64,000 nt of DNA, taken from NCBI RefSeq assembly GCF_014489075.1, contig NZ_JACTGR010000002.1, positions 769,540 to 833,539 on the forward strand. The letters run 5' to 3'. Position numbers and translations under genes: made by a program. Shown here piece after piece: positions 47,765 through 55,180 of the stretch. The notes below the pieces were generated by a model. It was given only the letters and a program-made list of their open reading frames with translations. It was not told the DNA's origin and made no database searches. Positions within the stretch are counted from its first letter, which is position 1; each line of letters starts with the position of its first letter. Source of the stretch: Sphingomonas sp. JC676. Its GTDB lineage: Bacteria; Pseudomonadota; Alphaproteobacteria; Sphingomonadales; Sphingomonadaceae.

Positions 47765-50494
47765 ATGCCGGACACAGCCATAGGCGCTGTCGCGGTCCAT
47801 TCCAGCGAAGACCAGGCGCATGATCGGCGCCAGGGCGCGCTGCGCGCCTTTCACGAGGGTTCGCGTTACCTCACCGATCGCGACGCGATACTCGAGCTGG
47901 TCGCGAACATCCTCCTCCGGCATCTCGGCATCCGCCATTTCCTCTTCGGCGAGACCAGCGACGGCGAATCCGCCACGCTCGACGTCTTCCACGCGATCGA
48001 CGGCATCCCCCAGCGCGGCGCCGCCGAGCGCTTCCGCTTGAACGAAGCGTTCGCCGCGCTCGCCACGCGCTATTCCTGGGAGGAATCGCGCGTCATCGAC
48101 GACAATGACATGCTCGGCCGCGGCCCGGATGACACCGTCCAGTGGACCGCCAGCGCGATGGGCGTGCGCGCGAGCATCAACGTCCCCATCGTCAAGGAAG
48201 GCCGGCCGGTCGCGATGGCGGCAATGCTCGACGCCAATCCCCGCCGCTGGACCCGCGACGAGATCGAATTGTGCGAGGAACTGGCCGAGCGCGCCGCCAC
48301 TTCGATCGCCCGCGCCCGCGCCGAAGCGGCGCTCAAGGAGCGCGACCGCAACCAGGCGTTCCTGATCGAGTGGAGCGACGCGGTGCGCGGGGTAAGCTCG
48401 CCCGAATCGATCATGGCCACCACGCTCGAATGGCTCGGCAGGCATCTCGGCGTCACCCGCGCGACCTATTCGGAGAGCGACAAGACCGGCCGCGTCTTCT
48501 CGATCCTCGGCGAATGGCGCGACGGGGTGATGAGCATCGTCGATACCGATTTCTCGCTCGACGATGTCGGCGAGACGGTCGAGCGCGAATGGGTGGCGGG
48601 CACGATCGTCCGCTATGACGACGTCATCACCGATCCGCGCATCGCCTATGAAACGGCCGTGGTCGAAGCCTATGCCGCCGCCGAGATCCTCGCCTTTGTC
48701 AGCGTGCCGCTGATCGAGAACGGCCAGGTCCGCTCGGCGCTGTCGGTGCAGCATTGCCTGCCCCGCCACTGGCGCGACAACGAGATCCAGCTGCTCCGCG
48801 ACGTCGCCGAGCGCACCTGGGTGTCGCTCGAGCGCGCCCGCGCCCAGGCCGCGCTCGAGGAGCGAGAGCGCAACCAGGCGTTCCTGCTCGCCTGGAGCGA
48901 CAAGGTCCGGCGTGAGACCTCGCCCCACGCGATCATGGCGACCACGCTCGAATGGCTCGGCGAGCATCTCGGCGTTAGCCGCGTCACCTATGCCGAAAGC
49001 GACGTCGAGGGCCGCGTCTTCACCGTGGTCAACGAATGGCACAAGGGCGTCGGCAGCAATCTCGGCAACAGCATCACCATGGGCAGCATCAGCGCTTCGG
49101 TGGACCGCGAATGGGTGTGCGGCGAGCTCGTCTCGTACGACGACGTCACCACCGATCCGCGCGCCGAGGAAGCCGCGCGCCTCCGCTACGCGCTCACCCA
49201 GATCCGCGCCTTTATCAGTGTGCCTCTGGTCAAGGACGGCATGATGCGCTCGATCCTGTCGGTGCAGGACAAGAATGCGCGGCGCTGGCGGAGCGACGAG
49301 CTCCAGCTGATGCGCGACATTGCCGAGCGCGCCTGGGTCACGCTGGAGCGCGTCCATGCCGAAACCGCGCTCGCCCGCTCGCGTGAGGCGCTCTACCAGA
49401 ATGAGAAGCTCTCCGCGCTGGGCTCACTGCTCGCCGGGGTCAGCCACGAGCTCAACAATCCGCTGTCGATCGTCGTCGCCCAGTCGATCATGCTCGAGCG
49501 CCAGGCGCAGGGCGGCGAGCTGTCCGAACGCGCGCAGAAGATCCGCACCGCCGCCGATCGCTGCTCGCGCATCGTCCAGACCTTCCTGGCGATGGCGCGC
49601 CAGAAACAGCCCGAGCGCGAGGCGGTCGATCTCAACGCCGTGGCGATCGCCGCCTATGAGCTCGCCGAATATGGCCTGCGCAGCGACGGCATCATCGCGA
49701 AGCTCGACCTGGCGCCGTCGCTGCCCAACATCTCCGCCGACGCCGATCAGCTCCACCAGGTCATCATCAACCTGCTGGTCAACGCGCAGCAGGCGCTCGC
49801 CGTCGGCGCCGGCCCGCAGCGCAAGCTGACCTTGCGCACCGCGCCCGGCAGCCTGCCGCACACCGTCATCCTCGAGGTCGCCGATAACGGCCCCGGCGTG
49901 CCCGAGGACGCCCGGCGCCGCATCTTCGAGCCCTTCTACACCACCAAGCCCGAAGGGCATGGCACCGGCGTCGGCCTGTCCTTCTCGCAAGGCTTGGCCG
50001 AAGCACATGGCGGCCGGCTGGAGCTGCTGCCGGCATCGCAGGGCGCCTGCTTCCGCCTTACCTTGCCGATCGACCCCGTCCAGGCGTTGCGCAAGCCCCA
50101 GGACACCTCCGACTTCGCGGCGCTGCCCGCCACAAGGCGCGCGCTGGTGATCGACGACGAGGCGGAGATCGCCGAGGTGCTCGCCGATTTCCTCTCCGTC
50201 GAAGGGTTCGCCTGCGAGCTGGCGATCGGCGGCGCCGATGCCCAAACCAAGCTGCGCGAAGGCAGTTACGATCTGATCGTCAGCGACCTGCGCATGCCCG
50301 GGATCGACGGCCCCCAGCTCCATGCCTGGCTCGCCGCGACCCGCCCCGATCTGGCGGCCCGCATGGCCTTCACCACCGGCGACACGCTCGGCGCCTCCGC
50401 CGCGCGCTTCCTCGAGGAGATCAAGCGCCCGGTCCTCGAAAAGCCCTTCATGCCGGAGGATGTCTGCCGCTTCCTCCAGCAGATGGAGCTTTAG
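47765..50494 (+). CDS. Hybrid histidine kinase with three GAF domains and a receiver
   Basis: The 909-residue soluble protein has three successive GAF-type sensor domains (about residues 40-190, 205-365 and 380-530). GAF2 and GAF3 are clearly duplicated: both open with ERDRNQAFLIEWSD / ERERNQAFLLAWSD and contain TTLEWLGxHLGVxRxTYxES. HisKA has GVSHELNNPLSIV (His near 561), then the ATPase domain (LLVNAQQALA, DNGPGVPEDARRRI), then a receiver with LIVSDLRMPGIDG (Asp near 840). No membrane segment is seen, so it senses a cytoplasmic cue. Confidence 0.92.
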   Translation: MPDTAIGAVAVHSSEDQAHDRRQGALRAFHEGSRYLTDRDAILELVANILLRHLGIRHFLFGETSDGESATLDVFHAIDGIPQRGAAERFRLNEAFAALATRYSWEESRVIDDNDMLGRGPDDTVQWTASAMGVRASINVPIVKEGRPVAMAAMLDANPRRWTRDEIELCEELAERAATSIARARAEAALKERDRNQAFLIEWSDAVRGVSSPESIMATTLEWLGRHLGVTRATYSESDKTGRVFSILGEWRDGVMSIVDTDFSLDDVGETVEREWVAGTIVRYDDVITDPRIAYETAVVEAYAAAEILAFVSVPLIENGQVRSALSVQHCLPRHWRDNEIQLLRDVAERTWVSLERARAQAALEERERNQAFLLAWSDKVRRETSPHAIMATTLEWLGEHLGVSRVTYAESDVEGRVFTVVNEWHKGVGSNLGNSITMGSISASVDREWVCGELVSYDDVTTDPRAEEAARLRYALTQIRAFISVPLVKDGMMRSILSVQDKNARRWRSDELQLMRDIAERAWVTLERVHAETALARSREALYQNEKLSALGSLLAGVSHELNNPLSIVVAQSIMLERQAQGGELSERAQKIRTAADRCSRIVQTFLAMARQKQPEREAVDLNAVAIAAYELAEYGLRSDGIIAKLDLAPSLPNISADADQLHQVIINLLVNAQQALAVGAGPQRKLTLRTAPGSLPHTVILEVADNGPGVPEDARRRIFEPFYTTKPEGHGTGVGLSFSQGLAEAHGGRLELLPASQGACFRLTLPIDPVQALRKPQDTSDFAALPATRRALVIDDEAEIAEVLADFLSVEGFACELAIGGADAQTKLREGSYDLIVSDLRMPGIDGPQLHAWLAATRPDLAARMAFTTGDTLGASAARFLEEIKRPVLEKPFMPEDVCRFLQQMEL

Positions 50495-50508
50495 GCTCCC
50501 CCCTATCC

Positions 50509-50616
50509 GTCACCCCGGCCGAAGTGCCCGGGTCCACTTGGCGGCGGGCGGTGCGGCCTGAGCCTCTTTCGCGGCGTTCGCGGCACCGTGGGGCCCGGAA
50601 CATGTCCGGGGTGACG
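50509..50616. repeat. REP-like inverted repeat (CGTCACCCCGG type)
   Basis: CGTCACCCCGG at 50509-50519 is mirrored by CCGGGGTGACG at 50606-50616, with 86 bp between. The same arms occur at 53717-53727 and 53816-53826. It belongs to a dispersed family of intergenic repeats located after genes. Confidence 0.75.
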
Positions 50617-50630
50617 AGTCCGGAAGCCAC

Positions 50631-50752
50631 TGGAAATGTAGGATTTCACCTGCCACCGTCGGGCCGGCTCTTTCTCATCGTCAGATCTCGAAAAGCGCGA
50701 AATTCCGGGAAGGAAGGTTTTTCGACATAGCAGGTGTCAACCGTGTCAACTT
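50631..50752. repeat. Dispersed intergenic repeat, copy 1
   Basis: The element starts TGGAAATGTAGGATTTCACC, contains CTTTCTCATCG, and ends with ACATAGCAGGTGTCAACCGT. The last 25 bp (50725-50749) match copy 3 exactly in inverted orientation, and the first 50 bp are close to copy 2. A short frame across it can read VDTVDTCYVEK, but the element looks non-coding. Confidence 0.75.
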
Positions 50753-50839
50753 GACGTCGGCGCTCGACCGTGCGCGCAATCGGAAAAACCGGGATTCCCG
50801 CCAATTTTATCCTGAAATCACAGTCGCACGACGCGATGC

Positions 50840-51274
50840 TCAACCCGCCGGTTGAACCTCGCCTTCGCTCTTCACGAAGAACCGGTCGATCACGTCCTTC
50901 GCCAGCCGTGCGGGGCGCAGCGTCTCGGCGTCGAGGCAGCACCAGCTCGACTTGACCTCGGCCAGCACTTCGCTGCCGCGGGTGATCACCGTCTCGTAGA
51001 ATGCCCGCGCGCCCTGCACCTTCTCGAGCAGCACCGTCGCGACGACATCGTCGTCGAGGAAGGCCGGGCGGCGATAGGTGATCTCGTGCTTCAGCGCGAC
51101 CCACAGATGCTGCGCGACCGCCTCGACAGGTGCCAGATGCTGCCAATGGCTTATAACCGCGGCCTGCACCCATTTGAGATAGGAGGCATTGTTCACATGC
51201 CCCATGAAATCGATATCGGCCTGGTCGACGTCGACGTGGAAATCATAAGGCTGCGCGGTAGTACTCACGCCCAT
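50840..51274 (-). CDS. Acyl-CoA thioesterase (4HBT/YbgC-like hotdog fold)
   Basis: The 144-residue protein has DVDQADIDFMGHVNNASYL, where the Asp and GHVNN are the 4-hydroxybenzoyl-CoA thioesterase signature, and EITYRRPAFLDDDVVATVL on the central strand. It hydrolyses acyl-CoA or a related thioester. It is single, flanked by the repeats and the GH105 promoter region. Confidence 0.88.
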   Translation of the reverse strand: MGVSTTAQPYDFHVDVDQADIDFMGHVNNASYLKWVQAAVISHWQHLAPVEAVAQHLWVALKHEITYRRPAFLDDDVVATVLLEKVQGARAFYETVITRGSEVLAEVKSSWCCLDAETLRPARLAKDVIDRFFVKSEGEVQPAG

Positions 51275-51385
51275 CGTCTTAGCAGAATGGCCCGGCCACG
51301 GCGAGATTAATTCCTGAAATTACACCGGAATCGGTTGTTCTGCGCAGAGATCGCAGATGCCGTAGCGTCAAACGGTCGCGACAAA

Positions 51386-51398
51386 TTGGCCTTACCAC
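51386..51398. promoter_or_regulatory. Operator-like site d (uronate regulon)
   Basis: TTGGCCTTACCAC; its reverse complement GTGGTAAGGCCAA matches 12 of 13 bases of site a (TTGGTAAGGCCAA). It lies 75 bp before the GH88/GH105-like gene. The GntR-family regulator encoded at 60.1-60.9 kb is the probable binding protein. Confidence 0.65.
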
Positions 51399-51472
51399 TT
51401 GACTGGGCGAGCGCGCGCCAACATCGTCGCCCCCAAGTTGCGATGACAACGGTAGCACGGGAGAAGCAGGGT

Positions 51473-52642
51473 ATGAGAGCGAAGCTTGGCTGGGCATTGG
51501 CTGTTCTGGCGTTCCTGCCGGCCTGCGATCCTCCCTCTCCCGCATCCGCTTCGCAGCAGGCCCCCGCCGCCCTTCCAGCCCGCACCCAGATCCTCGCCTC
51601 GGTCGAGCGCATGGCCGACTGGCAGCTCGCCCATCTCGACAATCTCGATTACATCCCGCTCGCCCGCGCCAGCACCAGGGACCCGCGCGACTGGCAGCAG
51701 GCGGCGTTCTGGGTCGGGCTGGTCGACGTCGCCGATCGTTCGTCCAGCCCGCGCTACCGCGACGCGATCCTTGCGACGGGACGCAAGCTCGGCTGGACGC
51801 TCGGCGGCCGGCTCTACCATGCCGATGATCACCTGATCGGCGCGGTCTGGCTCTGGGCCGCGAAACATGGCGGCGGCAAGGAAGCGCTCGAGCCGATGCG
51901 CGCGACCTTCGACAAGATCCTCGCCAAGCCGCTCCGCCACGACCTCACCTTCGTCGCCCCGGCGCAGGGCGGCGATCCCGAATGCACGACGCGCTGGTGC
52001 TGGTGTGACGCGCTCTTCATGGCCCCGCCGACGCTCTACGGCCTCACCCGCGAGACCGGCGACCAGCGCTACGCCGCCTTCGCGCACCAGGAGTACAAGG
52101 CGACCACCGACCTGCTCTTCGACAAGACCGAGCATCTCTATTTCCGCGACAGCCGCTTCTTCGCTCAGCGCGGCGCCCATGGCGAGAAGTTGTTCTGGAG
52201 CCGCGGCAATGGCTGGGTCTTTTCCGGCCTCGCCCGGCTGATCCCCGAGCTTCCGAAGAACGATCCCCGCCGCGCTTATTATGTCGGCCTATTCAAGGAG
52301 ATGGCCGAGCGGCTGGTGACGCTCCAGCGCGAGAACGGCTATTGGCCGCCCTCGCTGCTCGCCGATCCGAACCGTTCGGCGGACGAGACCAGCGGCACGG
52401 GCTTCTACGTCCACGGCCTCGCCTGGGGCATCAAGGCGGGCATCCTGCCGCGCGACCGCTATCTGCCCGCCGTCGCGCGTGGCTGGGCGGCGCTGGAGCG
52501 CGCGGTGCAGCCCGACGGCCGGCTCGGCTGGGTGCAGCAGGTCAGCGACCGGCCCGATGTCGTGAAGGCCGAGGATACGCAGCTCTATGGCGTCGGCGCC
52601 TATCTGCTGGCAGGGAGCGCGGTACACGATCTCGCGGAGTAG
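51473..52642 (+). CDS. GH88/GH105-like unsaturated uronyl hydrolase, lipoprotein
   Basis: The 389-residue protein has a lipobox-like signal (LAFLPAC), then an alpha-barrel. YHADDHLIGAVWLW and CDALFMAPPTLYGL hold the Asp residues used by GH88/GH105 enzymes, with SRGNGWVFSGLARL and GTGFYVHGLAWGIKAG. Such enzymes hydrate the double bond of unsaturated uronic acids left by lyases. ATG 51473 gives the signal peptide. An operator-like site is upstream, and the DUF4861 gene follows 5 bp after its stop. Confidence 0.87.
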   Translation: MRAKLGWALAVLAFLPACDPPSPASASQQAPAALPARTQILASVERMADWQLAHLDNLDYIPLARASTRDPRDWQQAAFWVGLVDVADRSSSPRYRDAILATGRKLGWTLGGRLYHADDHLIGAVWLWAAKHGGGKEALEPMRATFDKILAKPLRHDLTFVAPAQGGDPECTTRWCWCDALFMAPPTLYGLTRETGDQRYAAFAHQEYKATTDLLFDKTEHLYFRDSRFFAQRGAHGEKLFWSRGNGWVFSGLARLIPELPKNDPRRAYYVGLFKEMAERLVTLQRENGYWPPSLLADPNRSADETSGTGFYVHGLAWGIKAGILPRDRYLPAVARGWAALERAVQPDGRLGWVQQVSDRPDVVKAEDTQLYGVGAYLLAGSAVHDLAE

Positions 52643-52647
52643 CTGGG

Positions 52648-53643
52648 ATGAAGCGCATATTCTGGCTGACAACGCCCCTGCTCTTCCTGGCGGCGCCCAG
52701 CCAGGGCCAGGACGCCTCCCAGCCTTTCGCCAAGGCGACGCTCAACGTCCAGCAGGGCGGCACACGCGGCGCCGACGGCAAGGTCAGTGGCGGCGCGTTC
52801 GGGCTGGTCGAGAGCTTCGACGTCCCCGCCGATCACCGGATCCATGACCAGCTGATCGCCTTCGAAGGGCCGGGCTGGGAGTCGGACAAAGTCGCCTATC
52901 GCCTCTATCTCGACGAGCGGAACGTCCCCGACATCTACGGCAAGCGCCTGCCGGCACCGATCCTGCCCCGGATCGGCATGGGGCACGACGATTATCACGC
53001 GCTCGCCGACTGGGGCATGGACATATTCCAGGTCGATCAGTCGCTCGGCATGGGCGGCATCGGCGTGCTGCGCGAGGGCAAGGTTACCCAGCTCGGCCGC
53101 TCGACCATCCATGTCGAGGCACGCGACCTCGGTCCCCTGGCGCTGGTCGATGTCGACAATGATGGCTTTGCCGGCGCCGGTGCCCCCGCGAACATGAAGA
53201 CCCGCTACGCCATCAAACCAGGCTCGCGTATCACCATGGTCTCCTCGATCGTCACCGGCCCGGCGCCCAAAATGGTGGCGGGGCTGACGCTCCATGCGGG
53301 CACCACCCAGGTTTCGGGCGGCGCCGGCCGCTGGCGCTATTTCGGCACCTGGGGCAAGCAGAGCCTCGCCAAGGATGATCTCGGCATCGTCCTGTTCTAC
53401 CGCGTCAGCGATGCGGTGCAGACCGGCGCCAATAATGGCTCGCTGTTCGTCGAGTTCTGCGATCCCACCCGGATCCGCTACGCCTTCGCCGCCGCCTGGG
53501 TTCAGGAGCCGACCGCCCCCAAGACGCTCGCTGCGTTCAAGGCCTGGGCCGATACGACCGCGGCCGAGTTCGACAAGCAGAACGCCGATCGCGCCCACCT
53601 GACCCCGCATGCCCGCCCGGCGACGTGCAAGGGCCCGGAATAG
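52648..53643 (+). CDS. DUF4861-family secreted protein
   Basis: The 331-residue protein has a signal peptide ending APSQGQ, followed by a beta-rich domain with KVAYRLYLDERNVPDIYGKR and GMGHDDYHALADWGMDIFQV, a strong match to DUF4861. The function is unproven, but the family occurs in polysaccharide-utilisation loci together with GH105 and lyases. It follows the GH105-like gene by 5 bp and shares its promoter. Confidence 0.85.
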   Translation: MKRIFWLTTPLLFLAAPSQGQDASQPFAKATLNVQQGGTRGADGKVSGGAFGLVESFDVPADHRIHDQLIAFEGPGWESDKVAYRLYLDERNVPDIYGKRLPAPILPRIGMGHDDYHALADWGMDIFQVDQSLGMGGIGVLREGKVTQLGRSTIHVEARDLGPLALVDVDNDGFAGAGAPANMKTRYAIKPGSRITMVSSIVTGPAPKMVAGLTLHAGTTQVSGGAGRWRYFGTWGKQSLAKDDLGIVLFYRVSDAVQTGANNGSLFVEFCDPTRIRYAFAAAWVQEPTAPKTLAAFKAWADTTAAEFDKQNADRAHLTPHARPATCKGPE

Positions 53644-53645
53644 GC

Positions 53646-53694
53646 TGGAAATGTAGGACTTCGCCTGCGACGCTGGCGATGCTCTTTCTCATCG
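53646..53694. repeat. Dispersed intergenic repeat, copy 2 (left half only)
   Basis: TGGAAATGTAGGACTTCGCC to CTCTTTCTCATCG lines up with the first 50 bp of copy 1 with few differences. The right half with the GTGTCAA motifs is missing. It begins 3 bp after the DUF4861 stop. Confidence 0.7.
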
Positions 53695-53716
53695 CGAATA
53701 CCATTGGCTCCCCAAT

Positions 53717-53826
53717 CGTCACCCCGGTCGAAGTACCGGGGGCCACCTGTCCGCACGCGAGTCCCTCAAACTTCCAGCGGTTCACATGGGCGCAAAGTGG
53801 ACCCCGGCACTTCGGCCGGGGTGACG
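53717..53826. repeat. REP-like inverted repeat, second copy
   Basis: CGTCACCCCGG at 53717-53727 is mirrored by CCGGGGTGACG at 53816-53826, like the pair at 50.5 kb. It lies between the convergent DUF4861 and alginate-lyase-family genes. The remaining sequence of the gap shows no gene. Confidence 0.75.
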
Positions 53827-53894
53827 GAGGACCATTCGCACTCACGCGTGCGCACGCGTGGGCCCCGTGACGTTTGTGACTTTAGGGTAACCGG

Positions 53895-55169
53895 CTACCG
53901 CTCGGCGCCCTCGGCCTCGCTGCCGCCGCCCTTCATGAAGCGCTTGAGCTCAGCCGGCTCGGTCGCGACATAGGTTCCGTCGGGCCAGGCCCGCTTGGCG
54001 CGGCGGAGCAGTTCGTCCAACTCGCCGGTGCCGGGGCGCAGTTCCTTGTACGGCCAGCTCGCGACGTTGCCGCGATAGCCCGCCAGGAAATCGGTGGTGC
54101 GCCGCAGCCCCTTGCCGCTCGGATCGGCATAGTTCCACAGATCGGCGCCCAGGCACTTGCCCATCTCCGCCACGTCATAAGCGGCAAGCAGTGCGTAGAT
54201 CGAATAATGCAGGCTGCGCGTCCGGGTCAGTTCCTGCGGCAGCTTGCCTTCGGGCGTGAACTGCGGCGCGATCCTGCGCTTGGGAAAGGCATCGACCACC
54301 GCCTTGGTGATCTCCGGCCGGCGGGCGAATAGCGCGAACTGCGCCGCCTGCGCGTCGAACCACATGGCGTGGTTGTTCTTGGCGCCGTCCTCGGCCTTGC
54401 CGTTCGGGCTCGATCGCATCCAGTCGACATAGTCGCCGAACCATTTCTCGAGGCCCGACTGCTCGGCGGCGGTCAGCTTGCCCGAGGGGCCGATCAGTCC
54501 GATCCCGTCGACCACGCGCTGCAGGCGCGTCGTGTCGATGATCCCCTCCGCGCGCCCATTCTCACGCCCCGGCACCGCCTGGCCGAAGTTCATGTTGGGA
54601 TTCATCCGCGTGCTTGGTTCGAGGAACCAGGTACGAAGCAGGCTTGCGGCGCGACCCGCATAACGGGGGTTTTCGGTGAAATAGTAAGCCAGCGCGAGCG
54701 TCTCGACATCGGCGCTCATCGAATCGAGATCGGCGACGTCATATTTGTCGCTCGAGCGGTCGGGATTGATCTCGCCGTCCTTGCGGATGAACGGCATGCC
54801 GTCGGGCTTGGACGGATCTGGCCACCAGTACGGCCCGACGCTCAGATAGTCGTGACGGTCGCCCGAGGGCGGGATCGTCCGTTTGTCGACCACAGTATAG
54901 AGGGGGTTCCGCATCGCCGCCTCGGCCTTGGCGATCAGCGCCTTATAGGCCGCGGCTACCGCGGGATCGCTCTCGCGGCTCGCCTTCAGCCGCTCAAGCA
55001 CGTCGGGCACGAAGAAAAAGGTCCTGCGCCCACCAAAAGCCGCGGAATATCCTTCCACGCCTTGGCAGACCGGCTGCGTTGAGTTTGGGCCAGGGGAGGC
55101 GATCCCGGCTTGTGCAGTCTGCGACACGGTGGCCGCCAGCAGGACGAGGGAGGTAAGGGTTTTGCGCAC
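53895..55169 (-). CDS. Alginate-lyase-family (PL5/PL38-like) secreted lyase
   Basis: The 424-residue protein has a signal peptide ending SQTAQAG and an alpha/alpha-barrel with SVGPYWWPDPSKPDGMPFIR, NPNMNFGQAVPGRENGRAEG and DGAKNNHAMWFDAQAAQFAL. The Asn-Asn-His and later Tyr/Arg positions are those of PF05426 lyases. PL5 cuts alginate and PL38 cuts glucuronan; the GPYWWPDP context makes the PL38-like group attractive, but I cannot test this. It lies 11 bp after the TonB receptor gene in one operon. Confidence 0.85.
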   Translation of the reverse strand: MRKTLTSLVLLAATVSQTAQAGIASPGPNSTQPVCQGVEGYSAAFGGRRTFFFVPDVLERLKASRESDPAVAAAYKALIAKAEAAMRNPLYTVVDKRTIPPSGDRHDYLSVGPYWWPDPSKPDGMPFIRKDGEINPDRSSDKYDVADLDSMSADVETLALAYYFTENPRYAGRAASLLRTWFLEPSTRMNPNMNFGQAVPGRENGRAEGIIDTTRLQRVVDGIGLIGPSGKLTAAEQSGLEKWFGDYVDWMRSSPNGKAEDGAKNNHAMWFDAQAAQFALFARRPEITKAVVDAFPKRRIAPQFTPEGKLPQELTRTRSLHYSIYALLAAYDVAEMGKCLGADLWNYADPSGKGLRRTTDFLAGYRGNVASWPYKELRPGTGELDELLRRAKRAWPDGTYVATEPAELKRFMKGGGSEAEGAER

Positions 55170-55180
55170 AGGTTTTCCCC

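Noticed and set aside
47513..49357. Minus-strand open frame of about 600 codons opposite the hybrid kinase
   Set aside because: Repetitive translation mirrors the duplicated GAF domains of the true gene; no ribosome site or motif.
50646..51173. Possible protein with the peptide VDTVDTCYVEK
   Set aside because: The peptide comes from the dispersed intergenic repeat and the rest overlaps the thioesterase gene antisense; no independent coding support.
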